Below, one piece after another: positions 41,673-50,388 of a DNA stretch of 64,000 nucleotides (the stretch's first letter is position 1; every line of letters starts with the position of its first letter). This stretch comes from an uncultured Oscillospiraceae bacterium. Its GTDB lineage: Bacteria; Bacillota; Clostridia; Oscillospirales; Oscillospiraceae. Position numbers and translations under genes: made by a program. The notes below the pieces were generated by a model. It saw nothing but the letters and a program-made list of their open reading frames with translations, had not been told where the DNA came from and searched no databases. The stretch spans positions 62,001 to 126,000 of the forward strand of contig CANRFC010000003.1 of NCBI GenBank assembly GCA_947629795.1. Reading direction: 5' to 3'.

Positions 41673-42839
41673 ATGCCAGAGCAAAAACGAGATTATTACG
41701 AGGTCCTGGGCGTGTCCAAGGGGGCTTCGGACGATGAGCTGAAGAAGGCCTTCCGCAAGATGGCCAAGCAGTACCACCCCGACCTCCACCCCGGCGACAA
41801 GGAGGCCGAAGCCAAGTTCAAGGAGGTCAACGAGGCCTACGAGGTCCTCTCCGACAAGGACAAGCGGGCGCGCTACGACCAGTTCGGCTTTGCCGGGGTG
41901 GACCCCAACTACGGCGCGGGCGCCGGCGGCTACGGCGGCGGCTTCACCGGTGGCTTCGACATGGGGGACATCGACCTGGGTGACATCTTCGGCTCCTTCT
42001 TCGGCGGGGGCTTCGGCGGCGGACAGCGGGCCAATCCCAACGCCCCCCGGAAGGGAGAGAACCTCCGGGCCTCGGTGACCATCTCCTTCGAGGAGGCCGC
42101 CTTCGGCTGCAAGAAGGAGATCACCATCACCCGCTCAGAGCCCTGCCAGAGCTGCAAGGGCTCAGGCTGCGCCCCGGGCACCACGGCGGAGGTCTGTCCC
42201 GACTGCCGGGGCACCGGCATGATCCGCATCCAGCGGGGAGGCGGGGCCTTCAGCTTCACCACCTCCGCCCCCTGTACCCGCTGCGGCGGCACAGGCAAGA
42301 TCATCCATACCCCCTGTCCCGACTGTAAGGGCGCGGGCAAGGTGAAAAAGCAGCGTAAGCTCACCGTCCAGATCCCCGCCGGCATCGACGACGGCCAGGC
42401 CATCTCCCTCCGGGGCCAGGGCGGCGCGGGCGCCAACGGCGGCCCCGCCGGGGACCTGCTCATCGGGGTGAGCGTCCGGCCCAGCGACAAGTTCCAGCGG
42501 GACGGCACCGCGGTCTACTACGACCATACCGTCTCCTTTGCTCAGGCCGCCCTGGGCGCCAAGCTCACCATCCCCACCATCGACGGGAACGTGGAGTACG
42601 ACCTGCCCGTCGGCACCCAGCCGGGGACCCGCTTCCGTCTCCGGGGCAAGGGCATCCCGGCGGTGAACGGCCGGGGCCGGGGCGACCAGTTCGTCACCAT
42701 CCGGGTCCAGGTCCCCACCAGCCTCAGCGCCGAGCAGCGCCAGGCCCTCCTGGCCTTCTCCCAGTCCCTGGGAGAGGATATCCAGGGGGAGGACCCCGGT
42801 CTCAAAGGTTTTTTTGACAAGCGCAGGAAGAAGAAGTAA
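41673..42839 (+). CDS. dnaJ: Chaperone protein DnaJ (Hsp40)
   Basis: 388 residues: J domain (1-70) with the HPD motif in YHPDLHPG, Gly/Phe-rich linker, zinc domain with four CxxCxGxG-type repeats ([32 protein letters not shown]) and the C-terminal substrate domains. AGAGGTG precedes the ATG. Last gene of the operon. Confidence 0.97.
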   Translation: MPEQKRDYYEVLGVSKGASDDELKKAFRKMAKQYHPDLHPGDKEAEAKFKEVNEAYEVLSDKDKRARYDQFGFAGVDPNYGAGAGGYGGGFTGGFDMGDIDLGDIFGSFFGGGFGGGQRANPNAPRKGENLRASVTISFEEAAFGCKKEITITRSEPCQSCKGSGCAPGTTAEVCPDCRGTGMIRIQRGGGAFSFTTSAPCTRCGGTGKIIHTPCPDCKGAGKVKKQRKLTVQIPAGIDDGQAISLRGQGGAGANGGPAGDLLIGVSVRPSDKFQRDGTAVYYDHTVSFAQAALGAKLTIPTIDGNVEYDLPVGTQPGTRFRLRGKGIPAVNGRGRGDQFVTIRVQVPTSLSAEQRQALLAFSQSLGEDIQGEDPGLKGFFDKRRKKK

Positions 42840-42842
42840 AAT

Positions 42843-42875
42843 AGGGGTTGACCCTCCGGGTCAACCCCTGTTTTT
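42843..42875 (+). terminator. Terminator of the heat shock operon, first of two
   Basis: 12-bp stem AGGGGTTGACCC/GGGTCAACCCCT, loop TCC, then GTTTTT. Confidence 0.9.
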
Positions 42876-42890
42876 GTGTGTGCGTCTGGC

Positions 42891-42930
42891 ATAGGGGCTG
42901 ATCCTTCGGGGCAGCCCCTATTATTTTTTA
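42891..42930 (+). terminator. Second terminator behind dnaJ
   Basis: Stem ATAGGGGCTG/CAGCCCCTAT, then TATTTTTT. Its sequence resembles the first, suggesting duplication. Confidence 0.8.
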
Positions 42931-42949
42931 TACTTTTGGGAGTCTGGTC

Positions 42950-45436
42950 ATGAAATACATCACCCCCTCCATCCTCTTCGCCCTGGCGGTCATCGCCTTT
43001 GTGGTCTGGTTTTACGCCAGATACGCTCTGGCCCAGGGCCCCCTCCGGGCCCGCCTCTCCCCTGCCGCTCCCCTGCCGGGGAAGCTCACCTTCGCCGGGA
43101 AGTGCCACCCCATGGAGAAGGCCGACCGCCTGCCTGTGCTCCTCATCACCCTCCTCTACGCCCTTACCGCCTTTTTCCAGCTGGGGAACCTCTCCGCCCC
43201 CACCACCGTCCACGATTTCGCCGACGGGGAGAGCGTCACCATCGAGCTGAGCCAGACCATCTATCTCACCAAGCTCAAATACTTCTCCGGCCTGGGCACC
43301 GGCACCGGAAGCGACGCCTCCAACTGCGGCTATAACATCGAAATTTCCGAGGACGGGGAGCATTGGTCCACCCTCTGGCGGCGCAAGGACGACCCCAATG
43401 ACAAGGACAAGGTCACCGGTTACTTCTGGGCCGATGCCGAGGGTTTTGCCCCCGACTACGCCATGAAGCAGGCCTATAACCAGCTCTACAAGTGGCTGGA
43501 GATCGAGCCGGAGAACCCCCAGAATGTCCGCTATCTCCGCATCACCGGCAAGGCCGACCCGGGCAAGAGCGTCCTCCAGCTCTCCGAGCTGGCCCTGTGC
43601 TCCAGCGTGGGGGAGAGCCGGGACCCCGAGGGCCGGCTGAACATCTCCCCCACCGGCGACCCCGAAGGCAAGGGCATCACCGCCACCGGCTGCGACGCCC
43701 TCTTCGACGAGGGGGACACGGTCCCCGCCAAGTCCACCTGGCACAACTCCACCTACTTTGACGAGATCTACCACGCCCGCACCGCCAAGGAGCACATCGA
43801 CGGGGTCTACCCCTACGAGGTCACCCACCCGCCCCTGGGCAAGCTCATCCTGGGCCTGGGCATCCGGCTCTTCGGCATGACTCCCTTCGGCTGGCGGTTC
43901 ATGGGGACCCTCTTCGGAGTGCTCATGCTCCCCATCCTCTATGTCTTTTTGAAGAATATGTTCGGCAAGACCCCGGTGGCCGCCTGCGGCACCACCCTCT
44001 TCGCCTGCGAGTTCATGCACCTGACCCAGACCCGCATCGCCACCATCGACACCTACGCCGTCTTCTTCATCCTGTGCATGTACTTCTTTATGTACCGCTA
44101 CCTCACCCTCCCCGCCGGGACGCCCTTCTCCAAGGGGGCCCTCCCCCTCTTCCTCTCGGGGCTCATGTGGGGCCTGGGAGCGGCCAGCAAGTGGACGGTG
44201 TTCTACGCCGGGGTGGGCCTGGCAGTGGTCTACTTCATGGGTCTCTGGCAAAAGCTCCGGGACTGGCCCGCCCCGCCCTCCCGGGAGAGCGAAGCCCCCG
44301 CCGGGACCGCCCCCGCCTCCGGCCAACGGGCCAAGCAGGGCTCCACCCAGGCGCAGGCCGCCCCCCGCACCCCCCTCCGCACCAAGAAGGGCGCGGACGG
44401 GGCCTCGGACATGCCCGACGGGACCGCGGAAAAGGCCCAGTGGCTCACCGCCACCCTCCTTTTCTCAGTGCTGTGCTTTATCCTCCTGCCCTTCGCCATC
44501 TACACCGCCGCCTATATCCCCTACGCCCGGGCCCTGGAGGTGGACCTGTTCGCCCACAGCGACAAAAACGGCCTGGCCCTCCTCTTCCGGAACGTGTGGG
44601 ACACCTTCTCCGGCGCCGCCGGCGCCGAGGGCTACAAGGCCGCCTACATTCCCCAGGACAATCTGCTGAACATCATGGCCAACAACCAGTGGTATATGTT
44701 CCACTACCACAACGGGGTCACCTCCTCCCACCCCTACTCGGCCTGGTGGTTCCAGTGGGTGGTGGACGCCCGGCCCATCCTCTACTACATGGACAACGAC
44801 GTCTCCGGCTTCACCACCCGGTTCGCCGCCTTCTCCAACCCGGTGGTGTGCTGGGGCGGGATCCTGGCGATTCTGACCTGTTTTGCCCGGTCCTGGCGGA
44901 GGATCTGGTCCAAGCTGGTCTTCTTGTGGGGCTTCGGGCTCTTTGCCGCCCTGGTGACCTGCGAGGTCCAGCAGACCCCCAACGGGGTCTTTGAGCTGGG
45001 GTTCCAGACCTTCTTCTCCGGCGAAGGGAGCGAAGCGGAACGGGGCGTTTTCGCTCGGAATTTGGTCATTTTAGCGGCATTTCTGGTACTTTATCTTGCT
45101 GTGTCCGGGGTCATCGCCCTGCTCTCCCGGGGACAGGCGGACGGGCAGAGCGCCTTTGTCACCGTGGCGTTTCTGGCCCAGTTGGTGCCCTGGATGTTCG
45201 TGGGGCGGACCACCTTTGAGTACCACTACTTCCCCTCCATCCTCTTCCTGGTTTTTGCCATTTCCCTGTTATTTGACAAGATCTGGAAGGAAAGAGACCG
45301 TCTCTACCCCCCTGTTTTGGGCCTGGTGGGGCTCTCGTTGGGGCTCTATCTGGTCTTCTACCCGGTGCTCATCGGACTGCAGATCCCCACCTGGTACGAG
45401 CCCCTGGTGAAGTGGATCGAATCCTGGCCGTTTTAA
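42950..45436 (+). CDS. PMT-family protein O-mannosyltransferase (GT39) with inserted discoidin-like domain
   Basis: 828 residues. Two membrane helices (5-25 and about 62-78) come first, then an extracytoplasmic beta-rich domain (about 85-220) that resembles a discoidin/F5-8 type C sugar-binding domain (YNIEISEDGEHWSTLW ... VRYLRITGKA), then the glycosyltransferase membrane core starting with the catalytic DE motif in YFDEIYHARTA and ending with about nine helices. A Pro/Ala-rich, low-complexity cytoplasmic loop lies near residues 440-490. Family members transfer mannose from a lipid-phosphate donor to secreted proteins. GGGAG stands before the ATG. Confidence 0.87.
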   Translation: MKYITPSILFALAVIAFVVWFYARYALAQGPLRARLSPAAPLPGKLTFAGKCHPMEKADRLPVLLITLLYALTAFFQLGNLSAPTTVHDFADGESVTIELSQTIYLTKLKYFSGLGTGTGSDASNCGYNIEISEDGEHWSTLWRRKDDPNDKDKVTGYFWADAEGFAPDYAMKQAYNQLYKWLEIEPENPQNVRYLRITGKADPGKSVLQLSELALCSSVGESRDPEGRLNISPTGDPEGKGITATGCDALFDEGDTVPAKSTWHNSTYFDEIYHARTAKEHIDGVYPYEVTHPPLGKLILGLGIRLFGMTPFGWRFMGTLFGVLMLPILYVFLKNMFGKTPVAACGTTLFACEFMHLTQTRIATIDTYAVFFILCMYFFMYRYLTLPAGTPFSKGALPLFLSGLMWGLGAASKWTVFYAGVGLAVVYFMGLWQKLRDWPAPPSRESEAPAGTAPASGQRAKQGSTQAQAAPRTPLRTKKGADGASDMPDGTAEKAQWLTATLLFSVLCFILLPFAIYTAAYIPYARALEVDLFAHSDKNGLALLFRNVWDTFSGAAGAEGYKAAYIPQDNLLNIMANNQWYMFHYHNGVTSSHPYSAWWFQWVVDARPILYYMDNDVSGFTTRFAAFSNPVVCWGGILAILTCFARSWRRIWSKLVFLWGFGLFAALVTCEVQQTPNGVFELGFQTFFSGEGSEAERGVFARNLVILAAFLVLYLAVSGVIALLSRGQADGQSAFVTVAFLAQLVPWMFVGRTTFEYHYFPSILFLVFAISLLFDKIWKERDRLYPPVLGLVGLSLGLYLVFYPVLIGLQIPTWYEPLVKWIESWPF

Positions 45437-45551
45437 CATTGCGGGGGTATTGAAAAAGACTGCGTGCCCGGCCGCCGGGGACGGCAGCCCCTGCGCCAGC
45501 CCCTCCGGCGGCGGGTGGTATCCCATGACCGAGCCGCCCGGCAAGACATAC

Positions 45552-45596
45552 AAAAACCGCGCCCCATCCGTATGTGGAGGGGCGCGGTTTGTTTTC
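45552..45596. terminator. Bidirectional terminator between converging genes
   Basis: 12-bp stem AAACCGCGCCCC/GGGGCGCGGTTT with A and T runs on both sides, between the PMT gene and the ABC permease gene. Confidence 0.85.
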
Positions 45597-45614
45597 CGTA
45601 AGATCGGCGGGGGC

Positions 45615-46487
45615 TCAGCCCTTGACGCCGCCGGAGGCCAGGCCGCTGACCAGATTCTTCTCGATGCACATGAAGAGGATGACCACGGGGACGATGGCAA
45701 AGATGGAGGAGGCGAAGAGGTACTGCCACTCGATCATGTCATAGCCGTTGAAGATGTTGATACCCACGGTCATGGGCTTGAGGGTGTTGGAGGAGATGAG
45801 GGTCAGGGCCACGGTGTACTCGTTCCAGGCGTTGATGAAGATGAAGATCAGGGTGGTGACGATGCCGGGGGCGGCCACGGGGAGGAGCACCTTGAGCATG
45901 GCCTGGACCCGGCTGCAGCCGTCGATGGTGGCGGCCTGCTCCATCTCGGCGGAGATGGACATGAAGGTCCCCCGGAGGAGCCACACGGTGAAGGCCTGGT
46001 TGAAGGCGGCGTTGATGAGGATCAGGCCCAGCAGGCTGTCGGTGAGGCCCAGGCGCATCATCACGCTGTAAATGCCGATGAGGAGCACCACCGGGGCGAA
46101 CATCTGGGAGACGATGATGAAGCCCAGGAAGGCGGTCTGCCCCTTGAACCTCATGCGGCTGAGGGCGTAGGCCGCCGGGATGCCGCAGACCATGGCGATG
46201 ACGGTGGAGCCGCCGGCGATGATCAGGGAGTTGAGCATGTACCGGGCCATGGGAGCCTTCTTCCAGATGTCGATGAAGTTGCTCCACAGGGGCTGGATGG
46301 GGAAGACGGTGCCGTTGGCCGAGAAGATCTCCGAGCGGCTCTTCAGGGCGGTGCAGAACATGGCGAAATAGGGATAGAGGGTGATGACGCACACGTCCAG
46401 GACCACAAAGTAGAGCAGCAGCCGCAGGACCACCTTTTTCAGGGACAGGGGCTTTTTGTTCAGGGTCATGGTATCCGGCTTGCTCAT
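45615..46487 (-). CDS. Sugar ABC transporter permease, MalG type
   Basis: 290 residues, six membrane helices, with the cytoplasmic EAA loop (EQAATIDGCSRVQAMLKVLLPVAAPG pattern) that docks on the ATPase. Partner of the upstream MalF-type permease, with which it overlaps by one base (TGATG). CUT1-family oligosaccharide import. No ATPase gene is present; such systems often share an MsmK-like ATPase encoded elsewhere. Confidence 0.92.
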   Translation of the reverse strand: MSKPDTMTLNKKPLSLKKVVLRLLLYFVVLDVCVITLYPYFAMFCTALKSRSEIFSANGTVFPIQPLWSNFIDIWKKAPMARYMLNSLIIAGGSTVIAMVCGIPAAYALSRMRFKGQTAFLGFIIVSQMFAPVVLLIGIYSVMMRLGLTDSLLGLILINAAFNQAFTVWLLRGTFMSISAEMEQAATIDGCSRVQAMLKVLLPVAAPGIVTTLIFIFINAWNEYTVALTLISSNTLKPMTVGINIFNGYDMIEWQYLFASSIFAIVPVVILFMCIEKNLVSGLASGGVKG

Positions 46488-47422
46488 CAGCTCTCATCTC
46501 CTTTCCGCAGGGTGTAGACCATGTAGACGCTGGCGCACACCAGCAGGATGAGGAAGCCCAGCACCGAGACGGCGGCGGCCTCCCCCTGGCGGCCCCGGTA
46601 GAAGGCCAGCTTGTAGAGGTAGGTCACCAGGGTGTCGGTGCGGTTGGCCGGGTCGCCCTTGGTGATGACCCAGACGATGGGGAAGGAGTTGAACACGTAG
46701 ATGATGTTCAGCACCGTGGACACCGTCAGGGAGGGACGCACCAGGGGCAGAGTGATGTGGAAGAGCTTCTGGAAGTAGCTGGCCCCGTCCACGGTGGCCG
46801 CCTCGTAGAGGGAGGCGTCGATGCTCTGCAGGCCCGAGAGGACGCAGAAGGTGACGAAGGGGATGGTGACGAAGATGCCGCAGGCCATCTCCCAGCCGAA
46901 GTACGCCTCGGGGGTGGGGGTCCAGTTCACCGCCTGCTTGATGATGCCCAGGCGCAGGAGCAGGGTGTTGAGGGTGCCGAAGTCGGTGTCGATGATGAAC
47001 TTCCAGGTGCTGGCCTGGATGACCAGGGTGGTGGCCCAGGGGAAGACCACGATGGCCCGGGCGATCTTCCGGCCGTGGAACTTGTTGTTGAGCACCAGGG
47101 CCAGCATGAAGCCCAGCACGGTGGACAGGACCACCACCACCACGGTCCACACCAGGGTGTTCTTCAGGATCATGCCGAAGGCCGGGGTCTTCAGGACCTT
47201 GGCAAAGTTTTCAAAGCCGGCGAAGTCCTTGATGAGGCCGGCCTTGGTCACATGGCTCATGGACAGCCGGAAGACGAAGAAGATGGGCACCAGGATGAAC
47301 ACCGCCATGAGGATCACACTGGGGGCGATCCAGATGTAGGGCTCCACCCGGCGGAATCTTTGCTTTCCGGTCAGCTTTTTCTGTTCCCCCTGGGCGGGGG
47401 CGGTCTGCTCGCTGCGTTTCAC
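46487..47422 (-). CDS. Sugar ABC transporter permease, MalF type
   Basis: 311 residues, six helices, EAA loop in EAATVDGASYFQKLFHITLPLVRP. Start is GTG with GGGAGGT upstream. Second gene of the operon, 218 bp after the binding-protein gene; the gap holds a stem-loop. Confidence 0.92.
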   Translation of the reverse strand: MKRSEQTAPAQGEQKKLTGKQRFRRVEPYIWIAPSVILMAVFILVPIFFVFRLSMSHVTKAGLIKDFAGFENFAKVLKTPAFGMILKNTLVWTVVVVVLSTVLGFMLALVLNNKFHGRKIARAIVVFPWATTLVIQASTWKFIIDTDFGTLNTLLLRLGIIKQAVNWTPTPEAYFGWEMACGIFVTIPFVTFCVLSGLQSIDASLYEAATVDGASYFQKLFHITLPLVRPSLTVSTVLNIIYVFNSFPIVWVITKGDPANRTDTLVTYLYKLAFYRGRQGEAAAVSVLGFLILLVCASVYMVYTLRKGDES

Positions 47423-47564
47423 CGGGGCACCTCCCTTTTCTTGTTTCGATTCGTTTCTCCCCGGCCAACGTGGCGCGCTGTGCCTTCCGAGGGGAATGGC
47501 CCGCCGGTACGCCCTCTCCGGGGCGGTCCGGGGGAACTTCGGGGCCGCTTTTCCTCTTTGGATA

Positions 47565-47607
47565 ATAGCAGAGGGACCGGGCCAATCGCCCGGCCCCTCG
47601 CTGCTAT
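47565..47607 (-). other. Intercistronic stem-loop after the binding-protein gene
   Basis: Long interrupted stem ATAGCAG-GAGGG-CCGGGC with its complement, 34 bp after the stop codon. Such hairpins raise binding-protein mRNA over permease mRNA. No long T-tract follows, so it is more likely a stabiliser or partial terminator. Confidence 0.7.
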
Positions 47608-47640
47608 CTCATTTCAAGCGGCTGGGATCTGTTTCAGGTC

Positions 47641-48951
47641 TTAGCCGGCGATCTCAGCCTGGAGATTGTCCAGCAGCTCGCGGACGTCGCCGCCCAGGAG
47701 GGCCTGCTGCTCCACGTCGATGACGCCCTGCTTCACGTCAGCCCACTCGGCCTTGGCCACGGGGTAGAACTTGCAGGAGCCGATGATGTCCACCCAGGGG
47801 GCCTGGGCGGGATCGGCAGCGGCCAGCGCCTCGCCGCCGGCCTCGGTGGCGGGAAGGAAGCCCTCCATCAGGACCCACTCGTTGTAGCGCTCGTCCTCAT
47901 AGAAGAAGTCGAAGAAGGTCTTGATGGCCTCCACCTCGGCGTCGGTCCGGCCGTCCTTCTTGAAGCACATGAAGCGGTCCATGACGCCGGCGGAGACGGA
48001 GGGGTTACCGCCGTTGGTGGGGATGGCGCCGAAGCCGTAGTTGACGGAGTAGCCGTTGGCCTCCACGTAAGTAGGAATGGAGTTGGGGCCGATCATCATG
48101 GCCAGCTGGCCGGCGCCGAACATATCCTGGAGGGTGTAACGGTTGTCGTTGGCGGGGTCGGTGTTGGTCAGGCCGGAGTTGACCAGGTCGATGGCGTACT
48201 CCACGGCCTCCACGTTGGCGTCGCAGTTGAGGATCCAGTTGCCGTCGGCGTCGGTGAAGCCGCCGCCGTTGTTCCAGGTGTAGTAGGCGAAGCAGGCCTG
48301 GCCCTCGTCGGTGGTCATATCCACGCCCCAGGGATAGATGTTGGCGTCATAGGCCTTGATCTTCTCGCAGGCGGCCTTGAGCTCGTCCCAGGTGGTGGGG
48401 ATCTCGGTGACGCCGGCGGCGTCAAGGATGTCCTTGTTGTAGTACATGGCCCGGGCGGAGGCCAGGTCGGGGATGGCCCAGATGGTGCCGTCCACGTTGG
48501 ACTCCTCCAGGAAGGCGGGATAGAGCTTGGCATAGGTCTCGTCGGAGACCACTTCCTTGATGGGCACCAGCAGGTCGTCGGCCTGATAGTCGGCGAACAC
48601 GTCGATGTTCAGCACGTCAGGGGCGTTGCCGTTGGCGATACGGGTGTTGACCACGGTGTAGATGTCGGCCCAGGAGACCACTTCCAGGACCAGGTTGATG
48701 TCGGGATAGGTGTCGTTGAACTCCTTGACGAAGTCGTCGTACCAGGCGTTGGTGTTCTGGCCGTACTGGGCGGCGATGACGTTGATGGTGACCTTCTCAC
48801 CGGAGGGCTCGGCGGCCTGGCTCTGAGCGGGAGCGGGATCGGCAGCCTTGGACTCCTCAGGGGCCTTGGACTCGGTAGTCCCACCGCCGCCGCAGGCAGC
48901 CAGGGACAGGCTCATGCTGAGAGCCAGGAGCAGGGCAAGGGGTTTCTTCAT
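47641..48951 (-). CDS. Sugar ABC transporter substrate-binding lipoprotein
   Basis: 436 residues. Signal peptide with lipobox LSLAAC (Cys at about residue 20) then a Ser/Ala/Glu/Pro linker and a bacterial extracellular solute-binding domain (family 1, MalE-like) with typical GNAPDVLN and WAIPDLASARAMYYNKDIL motifs. It captures an oligosaccharide; the identity cannot be read. AAGGAGGAG precedes the ATG. First gene of the operon, downstream of a strong regulated promoter. Confidence 0.93.
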   Translation of the reverse strand: MKKPLALLLALSMSLSLAACGGGGTTESKAPEESKAADPAPAQSQAAEPSGEKVTINVIAAQYGQNTNAWYDDFVKEFNDTYPDINLVLEVVSWADIYTVVNTRIANGNAPDVLNIDVFADYQADDLLVPIKEVVSDETYAKLYPAFLEESNVDGTIWAIPDLASARAMYYNKDILDAAGVTEIPTTWDELKAACEKIKAYDANIYPWGVDMTTDEGQACFAYYTWNNGGGFTDADGNWILNCDANVEAVEYAIDLVNSGLTNTDPANDNRYTLQDMFGAGQLAMMIGPNSIPTYVEANGYSVNYGFGAIPTNGGNPSVSAGVMDRFMCFKKDGRTDAEVEAIKTFFDFFYEDERYNEWVLMEGFLPATEAGGEALAAADPAQAPWVDIIGSCKFYPVAKAEWADVKQGVIDVEQQALLGGDVRELLDNLQAEIAG

Positions 48952-48972
48952 AGTATTGTACTCCTCCTTAAT

Positions 48973-48995
48973 CCGACCTGCCTTCGGCAGGTCGG
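48973..48995 (-). other. Hairpin in the leader of the sugar operon
   Basis: Perfect 10-bp stem CCGACCTGCC/GGCAGGTCGG with 3-base loop, just before the ribosome binding site; it may protect the 5' end of the mRNA. Confidence 0.7.
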
Positions 48996-49019
48996 AGATT
49001 ATAATGAAATTATAATCTC
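48995..49019. promoter_or_regulatory. Perfect palindromic operator of the sugar operon
   Basis: GAGATTATAAT, GAA, ATTATAATCTC: 11-base perfect arms over the -10 box. Bound repressor would exclude RNA polymerase. The regulator gene is not in the window. Confidence 0.75.
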
Positions 49020-49037
49020 TTTTTTCACTTTCGTCAA
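49009..49037 (-). promoter_or_regulatory. Promoter of the sugar ABC operon
   Basis: TTGACG (49032-49037), 17 bp, TATAAT (49009-49014). Confidence 0.85.
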
Positions 49038-49146
49038 TATGCTGGAAGAACTTTTTCCCGTTTGTGCCGGAATTAGTCACTTTGACAAAAATGTAACGAG
49101 GTGAAACAATTGCCGTAAGAAAGAGCCTTTGCGGGCCTCCCCGGGA

Positions 49147-49182
49147 GCGAAAAAAGTCCCCTCCTTTTTCAGGAAGGGACTT
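49147..49182 (-). terminator. Terminator of the Ig-like protein gene
   Basis: 12-bp stem AAGTCCCCTCCT/AGGAAGGGACTT (one wobble), followed by TTTTTCGC on the minus strand. Confidence 0.85.
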
Positions 49183-49215
49183 GAAAATCTGGAATTTTTT
49201 GTGATGTCTCCGGGC

Positions 49216-50283
49216 TCAGAACCGGCAGCGCACGATGCACTTGAGGGTCTGCCCGTCCACCGTGGCGGTGACGGTGCAGGTGCCCTTGGCCACGGCGGTG
49301 ACGGTGCCGTCGGAACCGATGGTGGCCACGCCGCTGTCCGAGGAGCTCCAGGTCACGGCGGAGTCGCTGCCCTTGACCTGCATGCGGAAGGTCTCCCCCT
49401 TGGAGAAGAGGGAGAAGTCCTCCCGGTTGAGGCTCAGGCCGGAGGCGGGGGCGGCGCTCTGGGCCGGGGCCGCGCTCTGGGCGGGGGCGGCGCTCTCGGC
49501 GGTATCCTTGAAGCTGCAGCGCACGATGCACTTCTTCTCCCCCACGCCCTCCACCTTGGCGGTGACGTTCACCGTGCCCTTAGCCACGGCAGTGACCCGG
49601 CCGTTGGCGTCCACGGCGGCGATGGAGGGGTCGTCGGAGGTCCAGGTCACCGTCCCGGTGGTGCCGGCGGGCTGGAAGGTCACGGCCACCCGGTAGCTCT
49701 CCCCCTTGGAGAAGAAGGTGAAGTCCTCCTTGCTCAGGGTGAAGCCGGTGGGGGTGCCGGCGGGGGCGGAAGTGGCGGGAGGCTGGCTCTCCGCCGCCGG
49801 GGTGCTGGGCTGGGCAGAGGGGACGGCAGAGGGCTCGGCGCTCTCCTCGGCAGGCGCGCTGGGCACGCTCTGGTCCGGGGTGGGCTGGGCCGAGACCACC
49901 GCCTGGCTCTGGGCCGGGGCCGGACTCTGGCTCTCCTGGGCCTTGCCGCCGCCCAGGAGGGGCTTGACGATGGACACCACGATGCACACCGCCGCGGCGA
50001 TGAGGGCCAGGGAGAGGATGGTGAAGAGCACCTGGCGGACGCTGGGGCCGTCCCCCCGGGGGGCGTCGTCATAGTCGTAATGGCTCTCCCGGTCCTCGGG
50101 GGCCAGCCGCTTGCCGCCCACGGGGGCCTCCCCCTCCTCGGGGGGCTGGGGCTGGTCGGTCTCGTCCCAGCGGCCGGTGCCGTCCCCGTTGCAGAAGGGG
50201 CAGCGCCTATATGTAGCCGAGTACAGCTCGCCGCAGTACTCGCATTTGATCAGTTCGTTCTTTCCGCCTAACCGCTTTGCCAT
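49216..50283 (-). CDS. Zinc-ribbon, membrane-anchored protein with two bacterial Ig-like (BIG2) domains
   Basis: 355 residues. N-terminal zinc ribbon (CEYC ... CPFC, residues 14-31), acidic linker, one membrane helix at about 85-107, a Ser/Pro/Ala/Gln-rich spacer (110-180), then two BIG2 repeats (about 180-260 and 280-355), each ending in CIVRC. Ends are outside the cell; the repeats carry a VTAVAKGT signature. Probably a surface adhesion or envelope protein; no partner gene is evident. Confidence 0.82.
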   Translation of the reverse strand: MAKRLGGKNELIKCEYCGELYSATYRRCPFCNGDGTGRWDETDQPQPPEEGEAPVGGKRLAPEDRESHYDYDDAPRGDGPSVRQVLFTILSLALIAAAVCIVVSIVKPLLGGGKAQESQSPAPAQSQAVVSAQPTPDQSVPSAPAEESAEPSAVPSAQPSTPAAESQPPATSAPAGTPTGFTLSKEDFTFFSKGESYRVAVTFQPAGTTGTVTWTSDDPSIAAVDANGRVTAVAKGTVNVTAKVEGVGEKKCIVRCSFKDTAESAAPAQSAAPAQSAAPASGLSLNREDFSLFSKGETFRMQVKGSDSAVTWSSSDSGVATIGSDGTVTAVAKGTCTVTATVDGQTLKCIVRCRF

Positions 50284-50313
50284 GGTCCTTCCTCCGTTTC
50301 CGAATTCCCCTCT

Positions 50314-50342
50314 ATTTTACACGCTGAAAGGGAAATCGTCAA
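50314..50342 (-). promoter_or_regulatory. Promoter of the Ig-like protein gene
   Basis: TTGACG, 17 bp, TAAAAT. Confidence 0.75.
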
Positions 50343-50388
50343 CCCAATGGGGGAAATGTTATCATTTGTTAAAATCTCCCCGGCGCTG

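Noticed and set aside
45437..45610. Short frame behind the PMT gene starting with TTG (KKTACPAAGDGSPC...)
   Set aside because: It runs through the bidirectional terminator, has a poor ribosome binding site and no recognisable family; could be a decayed gene end but cannot be supported.
47565..47607. True terminator separating the binding-protein gene from the permeases
   Set aside because: No T-tract of useful length follows on the minus strand and no second promoter was seen before the permease genes, so a shared operon with a stabilising hairpin is more likely.
49216..50283. Interpretation of the Ig-like repeats as a phage tail or adhesin cargo
   Set aside because: No phage genes nearby, host-like GC and promoter, and the protein has its own membrane anchor.
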